Assembly: GCA_021157445.1 (NCBI GenBank)
Contig: JAGGWM010000079.1
Span: forward strand, 1-5,548
Direction of reading: 5' to 3'
Source of the DNA: Thermococcus sp.
GTDB lineage: Archaea; Methanobacteriota_B; Thermococci; Thermococcales; Thermococcaceae
DNA length: 5,548 nucleotides
Of the stretch, positions 1-5,485 are shown in pieces. Numbering within the stretch: position 1 is the first letter of the stretch; the number at the start of each line of letters is the position of its first letter. A model generated the notes under the pieces. The model made no database searches. It was not told the origin of the DNA and saw only the letters and a list, made by a program, of their open reading frames with translations. The position numbers and the translations under genes were made by a program.

Positions 1-291
1 GGGGAATAGACCTCGGGGTTAAACATTTTGCCGTGGACAGCGAGGGGAACGCTTTTGAAAACCCACAAGGCTGGGAGAGCTGGTCGGAGGGTGGTTTTCG
101 TTAAACCAACCTACACTTCGAGGACTTGCTCTCGCTGTGGTTTCGTTGTTGGAGAGTTGGAGCTTTCTGATAGGGTCTTTACGTGTCCGAAGTGCGGGCT
201 GGTGCTGGACAGGGACTTGAACGCTTCACTCAACATTTTGAAAAAGGGTTTAGATGAAGGGTTGGGACGACCCGGATTGCCTGTGGAGTGA
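1..291 (+). pseudogene. tnpB: IS200/IS605-family TnpB, 3' remnant with internal deletion
   Basis: This is the tail of a TnpB, the RNA-guided RuvC nuclease (OrfB) of IS200/IS605 elements. From position 3, one frame encodes GIDLGVKHFAVDSEGNAFEN, a RuvC-I motif with the catalytic Asp at 9-11; it stops at 102-104. A second frame, open through 28-291, carries RRVVFVKPTYTSRTCSRCG, a four-Cys zinc ribbon (CSRC from 127, CPKC further on) and RuvC-III DRDLNASLNI, ending GLGRPGLPVE. In intact TnpB, well over 100 residues separate RuvC-I from the zinc ribbon and include the RuvC-II Glu. Here only about 40 codons remain and the frame changes, with the join near 60-75. The nuclease is therefore dead, and the gene also runs off the left edge. 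The 87-residue zinc-ribbon ORF could be translated, but nothing suggests a separate function. Confidence 0.88.
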
Positions 292-388
292 AGACCTCTA
301 CCCCGTGTCGTGCCTTATCGGGCAGTCATCACGGGGCAAGCCTTCCTGATGAAGCAGGAAGCCCCACCCCTACGGGTGGGCAGTTCAC
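250..388 (+). ncRNA. Probable omega-RNA (reRNA) scaffold and right end of the IS200/IS605 element
   Basis: The 3' end of tnpB and the DNA after it normally encode the guide RNA scaffold of TnpB. After the stop at 291 the sequence is GC-rich and highly structured, unlike the AT-rich spacer that follows. Three stems are visible: CCCCGTG (301-307) with CACGGGG (330-336), containing TGCC/GGCA (311-314/321-324); CTTCCTG (342-348) with CAGGAAG (355-361); and CCCACCC (363-369) with GGGTGGG (374-380) around a CTAC loop. The last is followed by CAGTTCAC, a plausible right tip of the element near 388. The 5' limit of the RNA is a guess from the family. Bases just after 388 would be the guide. The scaffold looks intact although its TnpB is broken. 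Confidence 0.62.
363..380 (+). repeat. Right-end hairpin of the IS element
   Basis: A perfect 7-bp stem, CCCACCC/GGGTGGG, with a CTAC tetraloop. Subterminal hairpins of this kind are what the Y1 transposase TnpA recognises as single-stranded DNA in IS200/IS605 elements. No tnpA is present in the window and the matching left end lies off the left edge. Confidence 0.6.
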
Positions 389-392
389 TATG

Positions 393-407
393 CAAAGACT
401 TAAAAAT
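393..407 (+). promoter_or_regulatory. Candidate BRE/TATA promoter for the small hypothetical gene
   Basis: GCAAAGA followed by CTTAAAAAT (399-407) fits an archaeal BRE plus TATA box. It predicts a start near 430 and a leader of about 45 nt before the TTG at 477. It lies only about 11 bp past the inferred IS right end. A second TATA-like CTTAAAG near 443-449 would start transcription so close to the gene that it would lose most of the Shine-Dalgarno site, so it is less likely. Confidence 0.4.
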
Positions 408-463
408 GGTAACAGAGATAAACCATAAAAGGACTACAAAGGCTTAAAGGGTAACTGTATCAT

Positions 464-470
464 GGAGGTG
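464..470 (+). promoter_or_regulatory. Shine-Dalgarno site that decides the TTG start
   Basis: GGAGGTG is a full-strength Thermococcales ribosome binding site, 6 nt before TTG at 477. It lies inside the coding stretch that would result from using the in-frame ATG at 462, which itself has only a weak upstream GGGTAA. Confidence 0.65.
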
Positions 471-476
471 GCTTCA

Positions 477-758
477 TTGGAAATAACAATTGAGAAATTC
501 AAACCGAAAGTTACCCGCCCTTTTAAGAGGAAAAACGAATATTGGGTAAAGCTCATAGATGGGAGTGGCGAGTATATAATGAAGTTTAAAACTCCCTTAG
601 AGGCCGAGGATGCAATATACGGGCTTCTCGATCTCCAGGTTTATGGGGGTAAAGTTAGGCTGAAGCTTAAAGAGGGAAATGTTATAGAGGACATTCAGAT
701 TCTTGAGCTCTATAAACCATCTGCAAAGGAACTTGTTGATGAGTATTTTAGCGAATAG
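477..758 (+). CDS. Hypothetical protein, 93 aa (start TTG; alternative ATG at 462)
   Basis: A small soluble protein of unknown function, probably conserved in Thermococcales. It is charged and lysine/glutamate rich, with no signal peptide, membrane segment or cysteine. It reads EITIEKFKPKVTRPFKRKNE and then an alternating hydrophobic pattern (YWVKLIDGSGEYIMKF, GGKVRLKLKEGNVIEDIQIL) that suggests a small beta-rich fold, with an acidic C-terminus ending KELVDEYFSE. I do not recognise a named family. TTG at 477 is preferred because GGAGGTG sits 6 nt before it; the ATG at 462 would add five residues (98 aa) and place the Shine-Dalgarno site inside the gene. It lies between an IS remnant and tfe, with a terminator-like hairpin and T-tracts after it, so it appears to be its own transcription unit. 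Confidence 0.75.
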   Translation: MEITIEKFKPKVTRPFKRKNEYWVKLIDGSGEYIMKFKTPLEAEDAIYGLLDLQVYGGKVRLKLKEGNVIEDIQILELYKPSAKELVDEYFSE

Positions 759-760
759 CT

Positions 761-794
761 GAAGTCCTTTTTTGTACAGTAGACTTCTTTTTTT
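761..794 (+). terminator. Hairpin plus T-tract terminator after the small hypothetical gene
   Basis: GAAGTC (761-766) can pair with GACTTC (782-787) and is followed at once by seven Ts (788-794). A further six-T run lies in the loop (768-773). Archaeal RNA polymerase terminates mainly on T-tracts, so the two runs alone may be enough. Confidence 0.5.
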
Positions 795-795
795 G

Positions 796-812
796 ACAAA
801 AACCTATATATA
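796..812 (+). promoter_or_regulatory. BRE/TATA promoter of tfe
   Basis: ACAAAAAC followed by CTATATATA (804-812) is a strong archaeal BRE/TATA match. It predicts initiation near 835 and a leader of about 65-70 nt before the ATG at 903. A second TTTTTAAG (866-873) is TATA-like, but would start transcription inside the GGAGGT Shine-Dalgarno site at 891-896. Confidence 0.6.
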
Positions 813-902
813 CCATGGAGTCCAAATGTATAATTAGATGAGTATTACAGCGTTTCACAAATCAATTTTTAAGATGGAATCCAAAAACTTGGAGGTCTTA
901 CT

Positions 903-1418
903 ATGGCTAGAAGGAAAAACAAAGAACTCCTGAAATTCGCAGAGGAAATAGGAGGGGAAGAGGCTATTGAGGTAATCAAGGCTCTCGAAAAAAAGAAAGA
1001 AGCAACTGATGAAGAGATTGCAGAAATGACTGGGATAAGGGTAAATACTGTTCGCAAAATCTTGTATGCCCTCTACGACAATCAGCTTGCGGAGTTTAGA
1101 AGGGTCAGGGACAAGGACACAGGGTGGTATTATTACTACTGGCACCTTGAAACAAGGAGACTGCCGGAGATTATAAAAGCCAGAAAAATGCATGAGCTCA
1201 AAAGACTCAAAGAAATGCTTGAAGAGGAAACCAAAGAAGTTTACTACCACTGCGGGACTCCAGGCCACCCAAGACTGACCTTTGATGAGGCAATGGAATA
1301 TGAATTCAGATGCCCACTATGTGGAGAAATGCTCATGCAGTACGACAACAGCGAAATAGTTAAAGAGCTCCAAGAAAAAATTAAAAAGCTTGAGAAGGAA
1401 CTTGGAATAAAGGCGTAA
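903..1418 (+). CDS. tfe: Transcription factor E, alpha subunit (archaeal TFIIE-alpha)
   Basis: TFE joins the TBP-TFB-RNA polymerase preinitiation complex and helps open the promoter and keep it open. The 171-aa product has the family order: an N-terminal extended winged helix (about residues 8-85, with [20 protein letters not shown] as the helix-turn-helix part and GWYYYYW in the wing region), a charged linker helix (about 88-112), a zinc ribbon (about 115-147) and a short C-terminal coiled coil ([19 protein letters not shown]). The second zinc knuckle is a normal CPLC (Cys137, Cys140). The first is not CxxC but HCGTPGHP, leaving Cys117 and perhaps His122 (or His116) as ligands; as I recall the Pyrococcus proteins also have this form. 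The start is fixed by GGAGGT at 891-896, 6 nt before ATG. The DUF2110-like gene follows after 32 bp and is probably co-transcribed. Confidence 0.95.
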   Translation: MARRKNKELLKFAEEIGGEEAIEVIKALEKKKEATDEEIAEMTGIRVNTVRKILYALYDNQLAEFRRVRDKDTGWYYYYWHLETRRLPEIIKARKMHELKRLKEMLEEETKEVYYHCGTPGHPRLTFDEAMEYEFRCPLCGEMLMQYDNSEIVKELQEKIKKLEKELGIKA

Positions 1419-1450
1419 TTCTGGATTTAGTGAACTGCAGGGATGATAAC

Positions 1451-2179
1451 ATGGAAATTGTTATTTTAGAGAAGATATATGGAGATAGAAGCGGTTTTGA
1501 AAAGCTCAATAAGAAGCTTAAATCCCTTTTAGGAGATTTGGAAGTTTCGTGGAAGATAGGGATCACTCAAAAACAGTGGGCCAAAATAACCGTAGAAGGA
1601 GAAGACAAGGAAATTTCTGCAAATCTTATAAGAGAGGAATTTGGGGAAATCCCATGCAAGCTGAGCAATGTAAAAGAAGGAGATGCGTACAGGGGAAGAT
1701 TTATTGACCTTGGAAAGGTTGGGTATGGGGTTTACGTTGACATTGGAGTATTCTCACCAGCCCCAAAGGATGTTTTAGTTCCCCTTTACTATCTCAAGTC
1801 CCTCTTTGGAGACAAGCCAGTTAGACAGCTCATAAGGGAGTTTGGCTGGATAGATTACATTCCCATCGAATTGGAAATCACAAAAGTGGAGTTCGGGACT
1901 AGGGAGATGGAGGGAAAATTCAGTGAAAGACAGCTGAAACAAATAGAAAAGTGGATGAGTGACGGATACGATAAGATATTCATTGCGGGTACAATAAGCG
2001 AAAAGGTTGAGGAAGCCTTGATAGAAACCGGGCATTCAAGGGATGTGAAGAGACTTGAGGAGCTTGGACTTATGGAGATACTTTTGGTGCTGAAGAAGGG
2101 CACCCAAGCTCCTGGAATCATTAAGGAGATAGGACCTTATTTAAAAGCTGCAGTGTTTGGGGCAATTAAGTTTGAGTAG
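1451..2179 (+). CDS. DUF2110-like archaeal protein of unknown function, 242 aa
   Basis: This is a soluble archaeal protein of the kind annotated as DUF2110; I make the family call from memory of the sequence type and its place next to tfe. Residues 1-72 form an N-terminal alpha/beta region. Residues about 75-112 (GDAYRGRFIDLGKVGYGVYV, then DIGVFSPAPKDVLVPL) resemble an S1/OB-type beta barrel. A helical region with many charged residues follows (about 155-210), ending GTQAPGIIKEIGPYLKAAVF. There is no signal peptide, membrane segment or metal motif. The ATG at 1451 is chosen because GGATGAT (1441-1447) precedes it; an in-frame GTG at 1430 would add seven residues without a clear ribosome site. 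The 32-bp gap to tfe suggests one transcript and a role near transcription or RNA, which is inference. Its last 14 bp overlap the end of the convergent membrane-protein gene. Confidence 0.82.
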   Translation: MEIVILEKIYGDRSGFEKLNKKLKSLLGDLEVSWKIGITQKQWAKITVEGEDKEISANLIREEFGEIPCKLSNVKEGDAYRGRFIDLGKVGYGVYVDIGVFSPAPKDVLVPLYYLKSLFGDKPVRQLIREFGWIDYIPIELEITKVEFGTREMEGKFSERQLKQIEKWMSDGYDKIFIAGTISEKVEEALIETGHSRDVKRLEELGLMEILLVLKKGTQAPGIIKEIGPYLKAAVFGAIKFE

Positions 2180-3503
2180 GAAGCTCGCATATCATTCTAA
2201 CTGCGAGAGCGGCTGAGATGTATTGAACCATTGGAAGGCACTGAGAAGAATAAGCCAATAGGGGGATAAAGACAACTAGAAGCCAGAAAAACAATGCCTT
2301 TCCCCCTCTCATATTCAGTATGGATCTTCTGAAGTTAAACAGCAAATAGAGGATCAAAATCAGCTGGAGAATTCCTTCTTTCAGTAAGACAAAGAGAGGG
2401 CTCAGGTCAAAGGACAAAGATATATCTGGAATTGAAAAAACGTTTATGCCTAAAATAAAGAAAGCAATGCTCAGTCCGACATAAAGGGAGTTTCTTATGG
2501 ACTTTGTTGGAAAGACAAAAAACGTGAAAAGTGGAAAGATAATCAGATAAGGCCACACTAGGCTACCTACCGCGACGACAAGTGAGAGGAGAAAGATTTG
2601 TCCGATTGTCTTAGGAGTATCTTCCGTGAATTTTGCATTTAGCGTAAGTGCCGCAACAAGAACTAGGAGAAACACACCGATGTTTGTGGAAATATCTGCA
2701 ATGGAGCTCCTGAAAGCGGGAGATGAGAACACAAGGCCAAAAACTAGGAAGCCGAGCTCTCTATAGGGTTTTGGTGCTGTAAAGAACATTAGTGTGGATG
2801 TGAAGAAAAGGACAAAGAAATGAAGAACAAGAAGAGCCTCCTCCGTTGGAGAGTAGAGCCGGAAATAGGAACTGAGTGCAAAAGAGAGCAGGGAATTTTT
2901 AGTTCCTAGCAAAGCATTTTGAAAAGTAGTTCTAAGGAAGCCTTCGTCAATAGTAGCGGGCATGGAGTTTGAAATCCAGAGCGCAAAGAGAGAAACTACA
3001 AGGAGATAAAAAAAGTGAGTATAAGTGCCATGTCTAGAGAACAAGAACGCAAAGAAAAGAGCCAAAGAGAAACCTGTGAATAAGAGAACATAAATCTCTC
3101 TGCTCCTGAATCTATAATACGGTGAGAACGCCTTCTCTATGAGGTATATACTCTTCTCGTCCCCTGTGAAGAACACAACTTCGTCAAGAACTATGATCGA
3201 TGGCTTCAAAGAGGCCTCCGGGGGTAGTCCCGTTAAGTTCCAGAGCTTTTTCATCTCTGGATTGTCATACACATTTCCAACGAGGACAAGCACTTCACTT
3301 CCTTTATCCTTAAACCGGGAGAGCTTTTCATCCACATACCATCCCCATGCCTGAGAATATTCACTCTCCCCGGAGACCACATAATATGTTCTTCCATCAG
3401 ATAAAAACTCCTTAAAGGCGTTTTCATTGGGATAGAACTCTAACTGGGACGCGGAAGCAAGGGGAAGCATTAGGAAGAGCATTATGATTAAAAACTTCTT
3501 CAT
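2166..3503 (-). CDS. Multispanning membrane protein with secreted N-terminal domain; possible GT-C-like glycosyltransferase
   Basis: The 445-aa product starts with a signal peptide (MKKFLIIMLFLMLPLASASQ, cleavage likely after ASA). An extracytoplasmic domain of about 110 residues follows, with an NLT sequon at 89-91. About nine or ten hydrophobic segments follow, roughly at 137-156, 161-178, 222-241, 249-262, 273-289, 303-331, 340-356, 372-390, 402-418 and 425-438. I do not recognise a named family. After the second segment comes a loop with TIDEGF (Asp186-Glu187), then LLSFALSSYFRLYSPTEEAL, which resembles the first external loop and next helix of GT-C enzymes of the ArnT/PMT type; this is inference. 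ATG at 3503 is chosen because GGTGGAGGAG directly precedes it; GTG at 3512 has no ribosome site. The leader holds a kink-turn RNA. Confidence 0.8.
   Translation of the reverse strand: MKKFLIIMLFLMLPLASASQLEFYPNENAFKEFLSDGRTYYVVSGESEYSQAWGWYVDEKLSRFKDKGSEVLVLVGNVYDNPEMKKLWNLTGLPPEASLKPSIIVLDEVVFFTGDEKSIYLIEKAFSPYYRFRSREIYVLLFTGFSLALFFAFLFSRHGTYTHFFYLLVVSLFALWISNSMPATIDEGFLRTTFQNALLGTKNSLLSFALSSYFRLYSPTEEALLVLHFFVLFFTSTLMFFTAPKPYRELGFLVFGLVFSSPAFRSSIADISTNIGVFLLVLVAALTLNAKFTEDTPKTIGQIFLLSLVVAVGSLVWPYLIIFPLFTFFVFPTKSIRNSLYVGLSIAFFILGINVFSIPDISLSFDLSPLFVLLKEGILQLILILYLLFNFRRSILNMRGGKALFFWLLVVFIPLLAYSSQCLPMVQYISAALAVRMICELPTQT
2184..2207 (+). terminator. Hairpin just after the DUF2110-like stop codon
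   Basis: CTCGCA (2184-2189) and TGCGAG (2202-2207) form a 6-bp stem with a 12-nt loop, 4 bp past the stop of the + strand gene and inside the 3' coding end of the opposing gene. No T-run follows, so it may only mark or protect a transcript end, or be chance. Confidence 0.2.
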
Positions 3504-3514
3504 CTCCTCCACCG

Positions 3515-3582
3515 AATAAAATTATGTAGCCAGGTCCAGCGCGGCATCACCGTTTCGGCCCATGCCGATCTCAGCCGCGCAT
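3515..3582 (-). ncRNA. GC-rich kink-turn RNA: candidate L7Ae-binding sRNA or leader element
   Basis: Read on the - strand, GCGCGGC (3580-3574) pairs perfectly with GCCGCGC (3545-3539). Next to this stem lie U3573-U3546, then tandem G-A pairs G3572-A3547 and A3571-G3548, then a three-base bulge GGU (3551-3549). A second stem follows: G3570-C3552, an A-rich mismatch, and UCGGC/GCCGA (3568-3564/3559-3555) capped by AUGG. This is the full kink-turn layout (non-canonical stem, tandem sheared G-A, 3-nt bulge ending in U, canonical stem) that archaeal L7Ae binds in C/D and H/ACA RNAs. An ACA (3527-3525) lies 11 nt after the stem, followed by a T-rich stretch. No lower stem or C/D guide layout is visible. 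The end points come from the upstream TATA box and the T-rich stretch. Confidence 0.6.
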
Positions 3583-3596
3583 CGATAGATACTAAC

Positions 3597-3602
3597 AAAA
3601 AA
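3597..3602 (-). terminator. T-tract after the Mrp/NBP35 gene
   Basis: Six Ts on the - strand lie 12 bp past the stop codon of the ATPase gene. They sit between the TATA box and the predicted start of the kink-turn RNA, so terminator and promoter are interleaved. Confidence 0.4.
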
Positions 3603-3604
3603 GA

Positions 3605-3618
3605 GATTTAAGTTTTAC
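3605..3618 (-). promoter_or_regulatory. BRE/TATA promoter of the kink-turn RNA and membrane-protein gene
   Basis: On the - strand, GTAAAA followed by CTTAAATC (3612-3605) matches an archaeal BRE/TATA. About 26 nt downstream is position 3582, two bases before the first paired base of the kink-turn stem. The BRE overlaps the stop codon of the upstream ATPase gene. Confidence 0.5.
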
Positions 3619-4496
3619 CCTTTTTCTTTTAGCTCTTCCAGTTTTGTAATGAGCTTTTGGGCTATCTCCATAAATGCTTTTGCTGCTGGAGTGTCTTCAT
3701 AGAGAACTATTGGTACACCGCTGTCGCTTGCTTCCCTTGCCTTCAGGTCTATGGGAACCTTTCCAAGAAAGTCAACCTCTTCCTTCTTCGCCAGCTTTTC
3801 TCCACCTCCTTCTCCAAAGAGATCTATCTTGTTCCCACAGTGGGGGCATACGAGGTAGCTCATATTTTCAATAACCCCTATGTAGGGAACATTCATCTGC
3901 TTCATCATATTTACAGCTTTACCGGTATCGAGCAACGCTACCTCCTGAGGAGTGGTAACTATTATGGCAGCATCAAGCTGTATCGTCTGGGTAACGGTTA
4001 AAATTTGATCTCCGGTTCCCGGAGGAAAGTCCACTATCATGAAATCCAGGCTTCCCCACTTGACGTCTCCAAGAAGCTGTTTAATGGCTTTTGTAACTAA
4101 AGCTCCCCTCCATATTATCGGCTGATCTTCAGGAACCATAAGTCCCATGCTCATAACCTTAATCGGAGTTGTCTGATCCAAAAAGTCATTTGTCGGAGGT
4201 ATCATCTCAAAATGTCCATCTTCAAACTTCTCCGCCAAAACTTCTGCCTTTTCAACTCCAAGCATTTTTGCTACGTTTGGACCATGGACATCCGCATCTA
4301 GGATACCCACGAAATACCCCTGCTTTGCAAGAGCTGCCGCTAGGTTTACGGCAACTGTGGATTTCCCAACGCCTCCTTTTCCACTTAAGACCGCTACTTT
4401 ATATTTCCACTCCTTCTCTTTCTCCTTTATTCTCTGGGTAAGGGGATCAACGCCCAATCCAGGCACGTTAAAACTAGGTGGAGTTTTTATTGTCAT
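3615..4496 (-). CDS. Mrp/NBP35 (ApbC) family Fe-S cluster carrier P-loop ATPase
   Basis: A cytoplasmic ATPase of the Mrp/NBP35 branch of the MinD/ParA-type deviant Walker family, which binds a bridging [4Fe-4S] cluster as a dimer and passes it to target proteins. In the 293-aa product the deviant Walker A GKGGVGKST is at 39-47, LDADVHGPN at 67-75, the DFPPGTGD switch/Walker B region at 156-163, and the cluster-binding CPHC at Cys217/Cys220, followed by the glycine-rich FGEGGG. All family signatures are intact, and the length is normal for the short archaeal forms that lack the N-terminal ferredoxin part of NBP35. ATG at 4496 is chosen because GAGGTGAT ends 4 nt before it; GTG at 4505, three codons upstream, falls inside that site. 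The gene lies downstream of porB, which encodes an Fe-S enzyme subunit, but has its own promoter. Confidence 0.95.
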   Translation of the reverse strand: MTIKTPPSFNVPGLGVDPLTQRIKEKEKEWKYKVAVLSGKGGVGKSTVAVNLAAALAKQGYFVGILDADVHGPNVAKMLGVEKAEVLAEKFEDGHFEMIPPTNDFLDQTTPIKVMSMGLMVPEDQPIIWRGALVTKAIKQLLGDVKWGSLDFMIVDFPPGTGDQILTVTQTIQLDAAIIVTTPQEVALLDTGKAVNMMKQMNVPYIGVIENMSYLVCPHCGNKIDLFGEGGGEKLAKKEEVDFLGKVPIDLKAREASDSGVPIVLYEDTPAAKAFMEIAQKLITKLEELKEKG

Positions 4497-4500
4497 TTCT

Positions 4501-4508
4501 ATCACCTC
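4501..4508 (-). promoter_or_regulatory. Shine-Dalgarno site that decides the ATPase start
   Basis: GAGGTGAT on the - strand sits 4 nt before the ATG at 4496. The same bases include the alternative GTG start at 4505, which makes that longer form unlikely. Confidence 0.7.
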
Positions 4509-4531
4509 TAATTTAGGCTAGTCTAAAAAGG

Positions 4532-4546
4532 CTTATAAGTTTTGCT
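4532..4546 (-). promoter_or_regulatory. BRE/TATA promoter of the Mrp/NBP35 gene
   Basis: On the - strand, AGCAAAA is followed by CTTATAAG (4539-4532), a strong Thermococcales BRE/TATA. It predicts a start near 4509-4510 and a very short leader that just includes the GAGGTGAT ribosome site. Confidence 0.65.
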
Positions 4547-4568
4547 CATAAGGTACACAATATTACAC

Positions 4569-4588
4569 AAAAATGAGTAACAAAAAAA
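4569..4588 (-). terminator. T-tract terminator after porB
   Basis: On the - strand, seven Ts (4588-4582) and five Ts (4573-4569) follow the porB stop codon within 30 bp, separated by GTTACTCA. This pattern is typical of archaeal T-tract termination and separates porB from the ATPase gene. Confidence 0.55.
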
Positions 4589-4597
4589 GAGGAAAAT

Positions 4598-5485
4598 TCA
4601 TGGAAGTTCGACTTCTTTACCAAGAACTCTCCATAGCTCCTTTATCTGGTTCTTGAGCTCTTGAATAGCTTCAGGCTTCTTGAAGAGGTGCTTGAATCTT
4701 CCCTGCAACTTAAGGTAGTCCTCAATTGGCTTCTTGAACTTTCCGTCCTTGGGGAACCTTTGGAACTTTATGTTATGGAAGTCCCCATTTTCAATCTCGA
4801 AGAGTGGCCAAAGACCGGTTTCAATTGCCAATTTGGCAATCTCTACTGTCTTCTCTGGTGGAATTCTCCATCCTGGAACACATGGTGCAAGAACTTGAAC
4901 AAATGCTGGCCCATCAACGCTTGCAGCTTTCTTCATCTTCCTGTAGAAGTCATAAGGGTCTCCAATGCTAGCCGTCGCAACATATGGAACCTGGTGTGCT
5001 GCGGCTATTAATGCTACCCACTTCTTTGGCTTGTCCTCACCAATTGAGTACTTTCCGGGAGGTGATGTGGTTGTCCAAGCTCCATATGGCGTTGACGAAG
5101 ACCTCTGAATACCCGTATTCATATAAGCCTCGTTATCATACATGAGGTAAACCACGTTGTGCCTTCTCTCGAGCATTCCGGAGAGTGCTTGGAGACCTAT
5201 GTCTGCTGTACCACCATCTCCACCGATAGCGAGAATCTTTCCTTTCCTGCCGAGCTTCTTCCATGCTGCCTCAACACCGCTTGCTACAGCTGCAGCGTTT
5301 TCAAAAGCCACATGTATCCATGGGGCTTTCCAAGCTGTGTAGGGGAATACTCCAGAGACAACTTCCATACATCCGGTGGCGTGGGCTATAGCGAAAGCGT
5401 TTGGATCACCGTATTTTTCTTCCATGGCCTCGCTAAATGCCTTTGTGGCAAGCTTCATTACTATTGCGGGTCCACATCCAGCACA
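4598..5485 (-). CDS. porB: Pyruvate:ferredoxin oxidoreductase beta subunit, 5' end missing
   Basis: PorB is the TPP- and [4Fe-4S]-binding subunit of the cytoplasmic heterotetramer that oxidises pyruvate to acetyl-CoA and reduces ferredoxin. The genuine part begins [17 protein letters not shown]. The cluster cysteines are the CAGC pair, the Cys of HATGCMEV and the Cys of APCVPGW. The TPP/Mg motif [10 protein letters not shown] is followed by [11 protein letters not shown]. The sequence matches the pyruvate rather than the isovalerate (VorB) type, with [20 protein letters not shown]. Translation can be carried to an ATG at 5545, but those first 20 codons lie in an inverted copy of the gene itself (see the palindrome), so they should not be trusted; only the few residues just before the first Cys (HPA) fit the family. 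The real start and porA/porD lie off the right edge. A T-tract follows the stop. Confidence 0.93.
   Translation of the reverse strand, partial: CAGCGPAIVMKLATKAFSEAMEEKYGDPNAFAIAHATGCMEVVSGVFPYTAWKAPWIHVAFENAAAVASGVEAAWKKLGRKGKILAIGGDGGTADIGLQALSGMLERRHNVVYLMYDNEAYMNTGIQRSSSTPYGAWTTTSPPGKYSIGEDKPKKWVALIAAAHQVPYVATASIGDPYDFYRKMKKAASVDGPAFVQVLAPCVPGWRIPPEKTVEIAKLAIETGLWPLFEIENGDFHNIKFQRFPKDGKFKKPIEDYLKLQGRFKHLFKKPEAIQELKNQIKELWRVLGKEVELP

Noticed and set aside
28..291. Stand-alone 87-aa zinc-ribbon protein
   Set aside because: Its sequence is the C-terminus of TnpB (zinc ribbon plus RuvC-III), and the RuvC-I segment lies just upstream in another frame. It is a remnant and not an independent gene.
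855..1268. 137-codon open frame on the - strand opposite tfe
   Set aside because: It is antisense to a clear, conserved tfe gene, has no ribosome site, and its Phe/Ser/Pro-rich translation is typical of the complement of Lys/Glu-rich coding DNA.
3527..3580. tRNA or tRNA-like gene
   Set aside because: No cloverleaf forms; there is no T-loop (GTTCRA) or anticodon arm, and the length is too short.
3525..3582. Classical H/ACA guide RNA
   Set aside because: The kink-turn and an ACA are present, but no lower stem pairs across the base, and the ACA is only 11 nt from the stem instead of about 14-16 nt from a guide pocket. Only an atypical form remains possible.
3657..4001. Open frames on the + strand within the Mrp/NBP35 and porB genes
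   Set aside because: They are shadows of intact, motif-complete genes on the other strand and have no start signals of their own.
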